Assembly: GCA_934047225.1 (NCBI GenBank)
Contig: OW203998.1
Coordinates: 14,151,280 to 14,215,279, forward strand
Direction: 5' to 3'
DNA from: Ypsolopha sequella
Lineage: Eukaryota; Arthropoda; Insecta; Lepidoptera; Ypsolophidae
Length of the DNA stretch: 64,000 nt
Numbering within the stretch: position 1 is the first letter of the stretch; each line of letters opens with the position of its first letter. Shown here piece after piece: positions 44,969 to 56,991 of the stretch. Below the pieces are notes generated by a model that saw only the letters and a program-made list of their open reading frames with translations, ran no database searches and was not told the DNA's origin. The position numbers and the translations under genes were made by a program.

Positions 44969-45967
44969 AATTGATTCAATAGGTACTAATAGTTTTCAAG
45001 GAAGTCTTCATATAATTTATGTGACTACTATATTAGACTGCATTGCAATTATCCTTGCAAGTATAAAATTCGTAGTAATTTGAGTTTTGAAATGGGAGTT
45101 TCAGAAGTACTCGCGTGTTAGTTATTTGTTTTTCGTAAATGGCGAGTTGAAAATCAAAGGATTGATAACTTTAAACATTATTATGTAGGTACAATGCTTT
45201 ATTTAAAATTACGTTTATACAGATGGCAATGAAGCCCCGGAAATACGTGGAATTTTCCAAAAGTTTCTACTTAAACATTTCATAAATTTTAATTAAGTTA
45301 AAATTCAAGTTATAAACGCACGCGCATTCCTCTAAAATACAAGGCCGCTAAATAAAGATGATGTTTTAAAGGTCAGAATCATAAAGACATTTGAATAAGT
45401 ACGATTATGCCCTAAACTACGGGACAACTTATGCGGTGCGTTAACAATCCATAAACATGAGGCAAAGCAAAGGAAACCAATGCCGACGAACTGTCGGACG
45501 AGATATCGAAATCGACATACTTAACCAAACGACATTACCACGATTTTCAACTTTATTCCATAAAAGATAAGATTACAAATCGAACTACAGCGCTACACAA
45601 ATAAATCTGTATATAGCCGTTTTGATGGACAAAAATAAGTTTCTTTTTGTAATCACATTGTATCATAATTCGTACTTCTTAATCCCGGTAATTGTTTTTT
45701 ACGGACTATACTTAAAGTCTTAAAAGGTGTGGTAATAGGTACCTTCTTAACAGCCTCAATTATTTCAATAACTAGACCACAGTTAGTTGTCAACTTGCTA
45801 CCTGAGCCACAGTAGAAATATTAGTTCTACCAGCTAGTCTAGCATAGCAAACCATAGCAGAGGGTTAGACTGTACACGAGCGGTTAAAGCCCCAGAGGGC
45901 AAAACATACGTATAAACAAACAAACTCTCGGGAGGTATTTTTTAATGTCTTCAACTTTTCACTTTTA
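44969..45967. other. No feature recognised
   Basis: Moderately AT-rich DNA. No frame, palindrome or repeat match was found. Confidence 0.35.
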
Positions 45968-46564
45968 TGAGGCTATGCGAATTTTATTTTTGTCACTGTC
46001 ACTCCAAGCGAAAAATCGCGCAGTGCGAGAGGGGCGGATTCAGGGCAAAAGGGAAAAAAGTTGGTTTTATATTTTTATTAAAAAAACTAAACTGCCTAGC
46101 AAAATTTCCAAAATCAAAAATCTAGATATTGTTGAAACCCATCTAAAAAAATATGTTTGAGTTCTGTACATGGCTGCTACTCGTTAAATGAGGAGAAAAA
46201 TTGTGTTAGAAGACCTCATTTCAACAATTATTTCTATCGATGAAAATACATGTTTTCAAAAATTAAATCCCTAGATCAAAATGCATATACCTGATCATAA
46301 GAATAGAATAGAATAGAATAGAATATTAATTTATTTCGCAAGAAGGGAGTACAGTACAAGTTTCAAGAATTTAAGCTTAAAATCTAAAATACACGTAAAG
46401 TACTAATAGCAAATGTACGCTGTTATCCTAGATAGGATTTTACGCCTGTAGAAAGGAATAACAGCCCCGTTTCCTTGGAGGACAGAATGGGGTAAAAAAC
46501 ATAAGTACATTTCATGAAATACACAGAAAAGAAACACCCGTATTTTTTTCGCATGTCGCCTTAA
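45968..46564. mobile_element. MITE family D, copy 3, interrupted
   Basis: GAGGCTATGCGAATTTTATT at the left and TTTCGCATGTCGCC followed by TTAA at the right. The middle is split by a retroposon fragment. A 71-codon frame crosses the left part but is broken in other copies. Confidence 0.8.
46302..46499 (-). mobile_element. LINE 3' fragment inside family D
   Basis: It begins with AATAGAATAGAATAGAATAT, a simple-repeat tail read backwards, and is flanked by CATAAG on both sides (46296-46301, 46500-46505). About 200 bp with no coding remnant. Confidence 0.6.
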
Positions 46565-46837
46565 AAATAATGCAAACTACAAGGTTTATTAGTAACGAGC
46601 GTATTTTAATTTGAATTTTCATATATTTGAGCCCTTGAAAGCAAGAAAAGCCTATCTTTTCCGGACCTAATTGATTTTCTGCTCTCAAAGCCTCATTGGG
46701 AATTAATAATTCCTTTCAAATTGGTATTTTGGAAGTTATTCAGTATGCTCAGCAGAATATACGGTCTATATTTTGTATTAAGTCACTAAAACTCTTTGTA
46801 TAGACTACATTATTATCAATTTAATGTTCGTGTATAC

Positions 46838-47010
46838 CAGGGGTAGGCAACCTTATGATATAGGAGGGCCACAAATGCTACCAGGGGATCATTGAGGGCC
46901 ACATTTTGTGCAGCACTGCGTCTAAATGTGTATCTATTAACTGAAAACAATGCTTGCTTTTTAGATAGTTCAGAATGGAAAATGTCTGCTCACACAAATA
47001 TACTTAAAAA
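46838..47010 (-). pseudogene. hAT transposase C-terminal remnant with its element end
   Basis: CAGGGGTAGGCAACC at 46838 is a hAT-type terminus. On the minus strand, codons from about 47006 to a TAG at 46878-46880 read CEQTFSILNYLKSKH and then HLDAVLHKM, the dimerisation region typical of hAT transposases. An in-frame stop lies just upstream (about 47007), and the rest of the gene and the other element end are missing. Confidence 0.75.
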
Positions 47011-47703
47011 TAGATAAAGCCTATAGATAAAAACGCCATCCAAATCGATTCAGGAGTTCTCGTGTGTACAAACATTGTGTTGCAGGATTCGTCCAAGGTT
47101 GCAGGGCAGTAGTAGAAAAACTGATGCTTAGCTTAGTAATTTTTTTAACTACGTCAAGTTAGTTTCTAATTTTGTGTCAAGGTCAACAATTGCGTTATTC
47201 TAGCGGAACCCAATAATTCATCACAATTGGAAGCAGCACCCACCGTGGGTGCCACCTACTAGAATACCATTTGTTTTATCATCCATTGTATCAGCGTTGG
47301 CATCATAATTACAACCTCGCCGTATTTATAATTATACGTAATCCGTGCCGTAAATTCCATGAGCTAAGATGAGTTTCCGTTGAACCGTACTTCAATATTT
47401 GAACGTAGGATTTTTGTAGAAATATGAAAGATTTTTAGACCGTTATCTTCGAGTCTTGTACTTAGGATTACAAAATACAAGACTACGTGTTATGTACCTA
47501 TCATGATGGTTGCTTAGATCTTGTAAAAGCGAAAAAAGTGGCGGTCACAATCGTAGTAGATGATGATGATAGAGAGGATAATACCTAGTCCAGCCAAAAG
47601 TTCTGTGACTCACGTTCAATTTGATATTTTTCATCCCAGACTGAATCTAGTAAAATTAATTAATGGAATTTGTTGGATAGGTAATAGTCACTATAAAAAA
47701 TAT
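47011..47703. other. No feature recognised
   Basis: CCCACCGTGGGTG is a short palindrome near 47235. This may be decayed hAT sequence, but no frame supports that. Confidence 0.3.
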
Positions 47704-48268
47704 TTTTTCACACCACCTGCTCGACAATGTCCAATTACATATCATGCAACCTCAACGTAAAGTAACGCATTATATCTCAAGGGATATAAAGTTATATGAA
47801 AATCCCTAGGGATTAAAGTGATTTAAATTTGGAACGTCAAATTCGTGTGGAAACTCGTGGAAAACAAATGCCCATATGGGATTGTAAAGAGGTTTGTTCG
47901 AAAATCGAACTGGCTACCATAAGCAAAATTCAACAAAAAGAAAAAAAGCGTTTACAAAGAATGTGAAACAAAAGTCGGTGGAAGTTTGGTGCTGTGATTG
48001 TCAGTGAATTTTATTAATTATTAATGTTGATAAAAAATGTCGAGCTTTTTATTGTCTCGCAGAAGGTGTGAAAAGTAGAGTATGCTCCTCTGGAATAAAG
48101 CCTGTCTTTGTCTTGGGCAGCTTGAACCCCTTGCTTTTCTCAGGACTCTATATAACTCCCTCGCTACGCTTAGGAGTTAACTCTAGAGTCCCTCGTTACG
48201 CTCAGGGTTCAATATGCCGCCCGTGACGTAAGACATTGCTTTATTCCCTTAGTGCATAATCTACTATT
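47704..48268 (+). mobile_element. HP2 element, copy 3
   Basis: TTTTCACACCACCTGCTCG to the inner inverse GCAGAAGGTGTGAAAA (about 48063-48078), then the longest HP2 hairpin (GAATAAAGCCTGTC... to GACATTGCTTTATTC) and outer tip GCATAATCTACTATT. Confidence 0.85.
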
Positions 48269-48928
48269 TATGATATAAAATAACAATCAATTGTTTATTG
48301 TAGTTTGAAACCTACTCTATCCTATGGATATAGATTGATGTTCTAGAGTTTCCTTGGAACCTTGTTTTTTTTTTAAATGCAGTAACAGAACTTATGGCAG
48401 GACTAGGTAGAAAACTGGATCAAGACATTAGTCGAAAGGAAAAGCTAACTGCCGTGAAAATAAATTTCTTTTCATTGTATCCAGATTTTAATGGTTAAAC
48501 ATGTCATAACAAAATGAAATAACGGAAAGAAAGTAAAATTTAAATATATTTCAATATAATCAAATCCACAAAAGTGGGTGGAACATTATGCCCACTACAT
48601 TTCTGTGCCCATAAACTGACTGCATCGCCTTCGATACTTTCTAACTTCCAAAGAGAAATCTCTTCAATAGGGTACCTCCCACTATTATGCATATCATAGA
48701 TAATATCTATTGTTGACATTTCAAGCAATTTTTTTTTCGATCATTTATGCAATATTTAACTCACTCGTCCTTACTCAACAACATACATAATGACATTGCT
48801 AATCGTTTTTTAATTGGACAATACTTAAGTTGGAATATTTCATTTAGTTGAGAAAATTATACCGTGTGAAGTAAAATACATAATAGCACGTTTTACGTGT
48901 AAATAATATTTATGTTTTGTAAGTAGTA
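48269..48928. other. No feature recognised
   Basis: A 62-codon minus-strand frame (48540-48728) has an ordinary amino-acid mix, but no family pattern or supporting signals. Confidence 0.3.
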
Positions 48929-49825
48929 GGGTGGGCCGACTTTTTTCTTTTTCGTATTTTCGTTTCGGGCCAGTGCGGAAAATATGCTTCAAGAGAAGAT
49001 GATTAAAAATTTGCATGATGGTTTTTCCATATTTTTTGAGTAAATACGGTTGAATTTAGATAAAATATCTAAGTAAAACTGCATTTTATTAAATTTTAAA
49101 TCTAAAATTAAACTTTCACTTTCTTCTGTATTTTAGTCAAACTGACCAATTAAGTATAAAAAAATGGTTATTGACACCAAATAATGCTTGCTTTGTTGTA
49201 AACTTGATTTTCTGTATTTGATTTTTTTCCGTGAAGACGAGAATTGCAACATTGTAGGTTCTGTGACTTCTAGCACTTCATATGGCTTCAGAAGCATTAA
49301 AAAATTACTGAAAGTAGTTTAGGTAAAGATATCAGTTCTAGAACAAAAGCCATGATCTAATACAATTTAAAAAAATACGACGTAAAGTGGCATTAAGCAT
49401 CTTTGAAAACTTCGCTTATATGATGCCTAGTTTCATCATAATAATTGTTTGAATTGCGAGTTTCAAGTTTTTGGCAGAAAAGCAAAAAAACTAAAACTAC
49501 AATAATACAATTATTGTCTCCACGGAAAAAAACAGTCAAGTTTACTACAAGGGAAGCAATATTTAGTGTCAATATCCACAGTTTTATCCAGTTGGTCTGA
49601 TTGAATGAAATAGAAAAGAAAATTAATGTTTTATTTTTGCTTTGAAATTGTATAAAAATGCAGTTTTACTTAGATGATTTTCTAGCTTCAACCGCCTTGG
49701 GGTGGCAGTATTTACTCGAAAAATATAGAAAAACCATCTTACAATTTTTAATCATCTTCTCCTGACGCATTTTTTCCGCACTGGTCCGAAACGAAAATAC
49801 GAAAAAGTAAACAATCGGCCCACCC
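48929..49825. mobile_element. 897-bp element with long inverted arms
   Basis: GGGTGGGCCGA to TCGGCCCACCC, with pairing extending more than 150 bp inward (GTATTTTCGTTTCGG, GAGAAGATGATTAAAAAT, AGTAAAACTGCATTTT). TAGTA flanks both sides (48924-48928, 49826-49830). No transposase frame. The superfamily is not recognised. Confidence 0.8.
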
Positions 49826-49830
49826 TAGTA

Positions 49831-52254
49831 CGTAATAGAGGTACTTTGTAGGACTTTAAGGTTGTTTAAAAATAAAACAACAACCGAGTCTAATGACTCA
49901 GTTAGTAATAAGTGAAAAATTACCTTTGAATAGCGTATGCAATGTAGTTGCTGGCTAAGAGAATGAATTAAGTTCGGTCACCAAACTAGAAATAACGTTC
50001 TTCGTTTGCTAAGGTAATAGTCCACCGGGTATGCGACGCAATGCGATGTAACAATGAAAATATCAACACGAGTAACAAAATGCGAAAACTTGCTTGGATT
50101 AAATGGCGTTTTACAAAACACGCGGGCCTCTCCGCTCAGCTTACCATTAGGTACAATTTCTGTTACAGCCTCGCATCGTATAGCTAGTGGAGTCTCGCCC
50201 TTAAATACATTCAATACAAACGTGTTCTGTATGTGTGTCAAGCAAGACAAGGGACCTATGGAATGCACGGGAGTGGCATATGTTCAAACTAACGATGTTA
50301 AGTGCGCGCTCACGAACACCATTTTGTAGGCCTTACTAAAGCCTTAGATATAGTGATGAATGATTTTGTATGGTCGATGTATTAAAACGTTTATTTGTTA
50401 TTCGTGACTGGGCTTTAATTTTTCTATGGTTCTTGTTTCAGAGAATTTATAGCACACTGCTTTATAATCGTGATGAAATTTTGACGACTGAAGCAATCAT
50501 AAAATATGGAACTGCGCATGGTTGTATCTTTGGTCCTCAGCTACGAGAGTAATTGATTACAACACATCGTATTTAAAATGTTCATATAAAACGTTTACGA
50601 GTACTATCCTATATGTGGATTTAATTATAGTTCCCCATTCTCATAGAATAAATAATTATGGTATAAAAAGCGCAAAACATTGCTTACTTATACATAAATA
50701 TTAGATACATTTTTAGGTGCGGAGAAGAGCGGACGTCCACATGTACTTAAGGGCGTACGGAGCGTTTGCCTTTGTCTTTATCTTTTTCTTTATGTGTAAA
50801 GAGTAAATAAAATAACCAAACTTTTGCACTTTTTCTATGTTTCTCGTTGTTATTTTCATCATATTGTTCTTAAATAAAAAACTATCGTGTATAAACGCTC
50901 CAGTTATCTATAAACTTTATTTTAGTAAATGAATCATCGTATCAAATTACTTATTTATATAAAAAAGTAGGGAAAAAGAGGAAAAAGTTACTCGAAAAGA
51001 GGTAACTTTGCGAATTTATTCTATCGAGATAACTTTATCAAATCGTGTTTCCATCGTGTATACAGTCTAGTATATACTCAATAATACCAATATAATTCCC
51101 TAGATTTTAATTTAATTGTTTACTACTTCAAACGAACGTTATAAAAACTTGTTTGTGTGTGTGTAAAAAGTTCGGTGCGCTCTTAATATCGAGAAAACTA
51201 TTATTATTTCATTCCAATGGTATAAAAGAGCCTTCCCTAATTCCAGCTCCTAAGATTTTACAGAAGCATCAAATTATACAGCTTGGGTGGTAGTTAGAGG
51301 TAACTGATCGTAATTCTAAACAAATTACAGTGTTATTGAAGCAATTATTCACTTATGCATCTGCAGTAGGTCGTGGCTGGTCACCAACCTCAGCTATTAG
51401 CACGATTCCTTCTTTAATAGCAAAGTGTATACCTATATACGTTTAAACGAAAAAAATATGTTTTGGCTTAAAAGCCTTATTGTTGCGGAATAGGATTTAA
51501 AATCCAAGCTTCGCCTTATACATATTGTATTTCTTAAAAAAAAAACTTGTTCAAGCAATCTTGTTTAAAATTACTACACTGACATGAAAGATGGACTGTA
51601 ATAAAAAATAATAGTCTTCTTATGAATCATGTTTTGAATAGGCTTAGTGTGCTGATACAGCAAAAAACATACCTTGAGCTCTCTATAAAATTTGCTCCAG
51701 CGGTTAACGAACTCTGAAATGAAAATAGCGAGAAAGAAGATTTCCAAGCAAGACATCAAGTAAAAGAAACTGTTGACAGCTAAACGGGGTACAGATATAA
51801 GAAAGTTAATAAGATAATTACAGCAAGAAGGGTACTACAAGCACACGGTCAGTTGAGTCTGATTACAGTAAGTGTAACTAACTATTACAAGGTAGGTGAA
51901 CAAACCGCTAGTAAAAAGGTCTAGGAAAGCGTAAAGTGTGACTATGAGGTTATGTGAATGGCTGTGGGTGGTCGTGCGGGGAGTTAAGATTACAGAGAAC
52001 GAGTCAGTTCGCATTCGTAATGAGGGTTTCTTGAGATATTCTCATTACACAGCATAATATATATAGTACAGAATACATTGTGAGGGTTGAGGTATTTTGC
52101 GGCTTCTTTTTTGTGTAAAAAGCCAGAAGGAATATAAACTGGCTAGAGAAAGGCAGGAAATAATGAAACTTAAGTCTTGCTCATAATATTTTAGGTACTT
52201 ATTTACCTATTTATATGAGAAATAAAAGCTGTGGTCGAAGAATGAGACCTGCGG
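49831..52254. other. No gene called
   Basis: Overlapping 91- and 96-codon frames on opposite strands (49978-50329) lie in a GC-richer patch but match no family I know. Elsewhere AT-rich. One weak promoter candidate is listed separately. Confidence 0.35.
51221..51310 (+). promoter_or_regulatory. Possible TATA promoter
   Basis: TATAAAAG at 51221-51228, with CCAAT just before it. An initiator-like TTCCAGCT follows about 20 bases later, and GAG|GTAACT near 51300 could be a splice donor. No coding sequence follows. Weak. Confidence 0.2.
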
Positions 52255-52480
52255 GCCTATTATGTATCTCTAGTTGCCAACTGGACTGGGTGCCTATCAT
52301 CAAAAACATAGACATACTATCCAATCCCGATTGTCTAACGATATGTTCGCACTTGAAGTGACGACACAGTTTGTAAATAGTCCAATACCCACTAAAGGCA
52401 ATATTGAAAGTGCACTTTTTATGTAAGTTTTTGACGATTTTTTGCCCTGTCCAGTTGACAACCTAAGATACAGAATAGGG
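52255..52480. mobile_element. Palindromic MITE
   Basis: CCTATTATGTATCT with GTTGCCAACTGGACTGGG at the left is inverted at the right (CCCTGTCCAGTTGACAACC, AGATACAGAATAGG). Inner ATCATCAAAAAC pairs with GTTTTTGACGAT. Confidence 0.7.
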
Positions 52481-52839
52481 GGGCTGGTAACTGCATTGGT
52501 ATGATGGCACACTTGATGGGGCAGGTTTATTTGTGCCAAATAAATGATAATGGCCTTACTATTGCTAAATGGGTACTTTCTAAAGCCTACTCCTCGTTTA
52601 TGGCCAAACCAAAAATAATAAAAAAATGTTTTTATAAATAATCAACTCTTAGACAACATATGCAACATTTTTCTTTTTCATACCACAAAAACTTCTACAT
52701 GAATTTTATTTTTTACTGAATGGTGTTTTTTGACCTCAAATTCCCTACTGCTCCTGAGTGGCTTGGCCGATTGAATTCATCTATGCTTTGATAAATAGAT
52801 AAACTTTATAGCTATAAACATAACATAAGATTATTCAAT

Positions 52840-53022
52840 CGAGTAATCACGTTCAAGTGAAAAGTATAATTTTCTCCTATTTCGCCCTATCAAGGACGCA
52901 GCAAGCGTCGTAACAGCCACTATGCATTGCGCGCTGATATGAACGTTATTTCAATGTCGTTTCCGTTGATATTTGTAGTGACAAATATCGAGCTGCTAAT
53001 TTCGCGATGGTAATCGCCTTAA
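52840..53022 (-). mobile_element. Family P fragment
   Basis: GTGAAAAGTATAATTTTCTC, GCATTGCGCGCTGA and GTTGATATTTGTAG match family P in the reverse sense. TTAA at 53019-53022 marks its end. Confidence 0.55.
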
Positions 53023-54240
53023 GTTGCCCTCGCAAACGCAACTAACTTGCTATTCCCATCAAGATGTGTGCCGTCATACCAGTGCAGTTACTAGCTCATC
53101 ACTTCCTCTCATTTTACCACCACGCCCACTCATCTCCGGCCGATCACCTCGGGGCGATGACCTGTTGACAACTTGCCTCTGAGTATGTAACCAATACCAC
53201 TAAATGAAAGTCAAATGGTTATTGCGAATGAATTATTATTTGGTAGAAAAGTAAGCGAACATTGCGAGTGTCTATGTCACCGTAAGATTGTGAAACACGA
53301 GGTTGTTTCTAACCTAACCCAACGTAAGTAACCTAGTGAAATTAGAAACTGTCAAATTTGACTATTTCACGCTAATATCTATCTTACAAGCCTGAAAGAT
53401 GATGGTTTCCGCTTTGGAGTACCTAATTACATTGCGTTTGTCTATTCATAGAGCAAAATTCACACTGGAAACTTGGTAAGTGATCCTAATGATAAACAAT
53501 GCCTAATGTCTCTTTTACAAATTTAACAAAATTTAACTTTATGAACCTGTTTGAAGGCAAAATCATTTTTTTCGGATTTCGTACCCGGTCACTCCCAGAT
53601 TTCACACCGTTGTTGTAGATAAATAAAACCTAGGACTGTCTGAGAGTTTATGGTTACGTTGGATAAAAGCACTTATTGGCAAACACACTACCTCTTACTT
53701 TTTACTTAATAAAATTTATAAAGAACAAACTGCGTATAATTATAAAAACCTGCAAATTCACCACATTTAACGCTGTCATTAATAAAAGCTTAATAAACTT
53801 TGCTTTAGTAATAAAAAAGTGAAGATATTTAAATATCTTTATTTTTATTCATACGACAATAAAATAAATCCATCGGTGAAAGTAAATTACGGTTATTAAA
53901 TAAGCTATTTCAATTTTACCGTAGAACCGTCGGTTTACGACTTATTGTTTTTTTTTCTCTGTATTTAGAGACTTGGTTTATCAACGAATATTAAGTATCC
54001 GGTCATAAAAAAGTTCGTTAAGTTAAAATGTCTAGAATGTAGGCCCTAGATGATTGTGTTATTAGATTTTCAGTAGACCACCGTTATAAGTCACGTTACG
54101 AGAAGGCAGGCATATATTTTATTTACATGTTCTATCTATCATAGATAATCTATGTCATGTTGAAACGCAAAGAGATTTTCAGATACCTATAGAGACATGT
54201 TGGTGGCGTGAAACAACGTGGCGTTATCGGTGGAGAGAAA
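53023..54240. other. No gene called
   Basis: A GC-richer patch (53030-53170) may continue the family P element. TAACCTAACCC and an inverted CTAATTTCAC-like pair occur near 53300. Otherwise AT-rich and blank. Confidence 0.35.
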
Positions 54241-54539
54241 CACTCCCTCCTCCTACCACATTTGCCCCAGCACAGGAGCAGCTGGCACCTGGGAACAAAT
54301 ACCCGTGGCCTATTTGGAAAACGCTTAACCGCCTGCGCACCCAGGTTGGCCGCTGCAGACACAACCTTTTCAAATGGGGCTTCTCAAATAACGGGAGCTG
54401 CGATTGCGGAGCCACCCAGCAAACCATGGCTCACGTCATGTCATGTCCATCGTGCCCGACCACCTGCACGATGACCGATCTTTTTGAGGCCAACGACAGA
54501 GCCATAAAAGTGGCCTCTTTCTGGTCCGGAAAGGTTTAA
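54241..54539 (+). pseudogene. LINE ORF2 C-terminal remnant (first of two)
   Basis: In one plus-strand frame ending with TAA at 54537-54539: WKTLNRLRTQVGRC, then HNLFKWGF, CDCGATQQTMAHVMSC and a tail ending FWSGKV. This is the conserved end of Jockey/R1-type LINE proteins after the RNase-H-like region. GATGCCATCGACACGCTAAG and AAGAAGAAG follow as 3' UTR and tail. The upstream part is missing. Confidence 0.75.
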
Positions 54540-54582
54540 AATAATAATAGTTTGATGCCATCGACACGCTAAGAAGAAGAAG

Positions 54583-54837
54583 TTGGTGGCGTTTGAAATG
54601 TGGTGCTGGAGGAGGATGGAGAGAATTAGCTGGAGGGAGAGAAAAAATAATGAAGAAGTGCGGAGAATTGTAGAGGCAGAAAGATGTTTGTCAAAAACAA
54701 TTGAAAACCTAAGAGAGGAGAGGTTAGAAGACTTGATTCGACATATGACAGTTTCTTGAAAAATACCAGAAGGAAAGCTCGAGGGGAAAAAAGGAAGAGG
54801 AAGACCTAAATGCATCTACTTTAATCCAATTAAGTAG
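54583..54837 (+). pseudogene. LINE ORF2 C-terminal remnant (second, different LINE)
   Basis: The frame reads FEMWCWRRMERISW, then NNEEVRRI, RLEDLIRH, an in-frame TGA, then KLEGKKGRGRPK to TAG at 54835-54837. This is the end of an RTE/CR1-like LINE protein. It starts 3 bases after the AAG tail of the previous LINE, so one may have inserted into the tail of the other. Confidence 0.75.
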
Positions 54838-54857
54838 AAAATTAATGAATTGTATGT

Positions 54858-55090
54858 CATACAATACAATACAATACAATAATTTATTCTCCATATAACA
54901 GTGTCCGTTATATATGGTTTGTCCATTAAATTAAATTAAAATAAATTAAAATTAACATTATAAACGTAGCTTATTATTACATAAATTATTAACAGAACAA
55001 AGACCCATGTAATTTATATCCAACTAAAACACCTATCGTTACCTACCATGCGACCTATACATTGCTTACAATACCCTTCGTAAACTTTAG
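54858..55090 (-). mobile_element. LINE 3' fragment, antisense
   Basis: ATACAATACAATACAATAAT is a reversed simple-repeat tail, and TTTATTCTCCATATAACAG and AT-rich DNA follow. The right border is estimated. Confidence 0.5.
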
Positions 55091-55171
55091 GGCCTAAAAA
55101 ACTGCGCTCTGTCAGATACAAGTACGCAGTTCATAGGAGAAAAATCTAAGCTCGCGTAGCTTAGCGTAGCT

Positions 55172-55710
55172 GAAACTCCGTTAGCTACTTCCCTGAACAA
55201 CCTTTTCCGATAATCTTCGTGCTGGCAGGCCGCGAGCGGTGGGTGCGGGTGTAGTGGGGTGGGGAAAAAAATGAAAAAAAATGTGGGCTCAGCGACTTTA
55301 ATTTTTTTTCAAACAGTTGATCTGTACTCCCTGTGCACCCAAAAAAAAATTCAAATCGATCGGGTGGTGGGAAGGGGTTGCCAGCGTTAATTAAAAGTAC
55401 CAAAATAATAATAATTTTCATGTGGGCTCAGATATCAGCCGGCGAACGTGTCATCGCGCTCACGGCTCACGGCGGCTTGGTACTTTTAATTAACGCTGGC
55501 AACCCCTTCCCACCACCCGATCGAATAATTTTTTTTTTTGGGTGCACAGGGAGTACAGAGCAACTGTTTGAAAAAAAAATAAAGTCGCTGAGCCCACATT
55601 TTTTTTCATTTTTTTCCCCACCCCACTACACCCGCACCCACCGCTCGCGGCCTGCCAGCACGAAGATTATCGGAAAAGGTTGTTCAGGGAAGTAGCTAAC
55701 GGAGTTTCAA
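55172..55710. repeat. 539-bp near-perfect hairpin
   Basis: Arms of about 231 bp (55172-55402 and about 55480-55710) are inverse copies with only a few differences, around a loop of roughly 75 bases. The tips read GAAACTCCGTTAGCTACTT. The arms are GC-richer than their surroundings and contain GGTGGGTGCGGGTGTAG. Each arm encodes the same open frame when read toward the tips (ending ...STKIIGKGCSGK), a result of the duplication. No target duplication is evident. Confidence 0.9.
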
Positions 55711-55799
55711 TATAGCTGAAGCCACATGACCGATTTTGTCGCTAGCTCTTAGACTATAAGGGATCGCAGCAGCACACAGGTGTCGTCGCTTCGCATTAA

Positions 55800-56201
55800 G
55801 GGGTTCCACAATGCTAAAAATCAGTTTTGCATTGAATTCAGTTCCGTCAAGGTGGATGGAAAAATTTCCAAAAAATATGGCGTGTTTTTTGACTCAAGAC
55901 AAAATAGTTACACTTCATAAATAAACATACTTTCAATATTCTTTAAAAAAAAAACAAACACGAAAAAAGCGATCCAGTTTTTTTTTTTTTCAAAACCGAT
56001 TGGAGCGAAACCAACACACGCAGATACTTAGTAGAAAAAAAAACCTCTTTATTACATAAATAAATTATAGTTAATGTCCTAACGTAGCAGCGATTTCGAA
56101 ATAACTGAAGTTTTGCGTGCGCGGCATCTGATTAGAGCAGGATAGACAGTTAAAAAACAAAAGTGCTGGAGCAGGACTGAATTTTAACATTGTGCAGCCC
56201 C
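55800..56201. mobile_element. TTAA-flanked family T, complete copy
   Basis: GGGGTTCCACAATGCTAAAA at the left and TTTTAACATTGTGCAGCCCC at the right form the inverted ends. TTAA precedes (55796-55799) and GTAA follows. Single ends are found near 21717, 33140 and 35745. Confidence 0.75.
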
Positions 56202-56416
56202 GTAAATTGTTTATTCGCTAACCCTAAAGCCAAGACAACTATTGACTTCAGTGAAAGCAGTTTGGTTGCATCATTAGAAAACCACTAACCATCTGTCTAA
56301 CTAAACGTTTTGATTGAAAGTCATCAACACAAGCGAATAATCGGTTTAAAATTTACTTAGGTGAGGAACTTTGACAAGTCTAAGACTTTGATGTTTTCCT
56401 TTATAATTCCACAAAT

Positions 56417-56812
56417 TAATAGTAGTTTATGCTACAAGGGCGCAAAGGAATAAATCATGAGGACGATTTAAAACACGAGCGTAGCGAGTGTTTTAAACGT
56501 AACCGAGTAATTTATTGCTTTTACGCCCGTGTATCATACTACATTTTTCAATGCATAGTGTGAGGAAATGAGAACAAATATAATCTTCTGAATTTTAAAT
56601 TATAATTGGCTCAATAGGACTGTATCCATAGCCGTTAAACGGTGTAAAAAAGTATAACGTCTATGGTACACAGGAAAGGCTGCAGGTTAGGCAACCATTG
56701 TAAACAAATAAAAAAAATATATAATAATAAAGCCCTAGGGCAAAATAATCGACTTTCTGTTCGGTTTTGATGCATAAAAAGTGGGCCTTTACGAGCACAT
56801 GCATTGAAAAAT
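56417..56812 (+). mobile_element. HP1 element copy (complete)
   Basis: Hairpin 56417-56547 (outer tip AATAGTAGTTTATGCTACAA, centre AAAACACGAGCGTAGCGAGT, inner tip GTATCATACTAC), then the core between TTTTTCAATGCATAGTG and CATGCATTGAAAAA. Confidence 0.85.
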
Positions 56813-56991
56813 ATATAAACGTTACTGAATGAAATAAACCTAAAAAAAATCAAGTACCAAACGACCCAGTATACTATTCATACCACGTATCTCAATTGAT
56901 ATTAGGCATACGGTGTCGCGGCCGTCCTAACTTTCCACTTTCTCCGCGACGCGACGCGACGACGCTCCGCGCGACTGCACCTTAAGGGGCA

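Noticed and set aside
49978..50329. Opposed 91- and 96-codon frames as a gene
   Set aside because: Both strands are equally open, with no family pattern and no splice or promoter support.
55185..55695. Matching 78- and 120-codon frames in the 55-kb hairpin
   Set aside because: Identical because the arms are inverse copies; no domain, and the sequence is low in complexity. Kept only as a hairpin feature.
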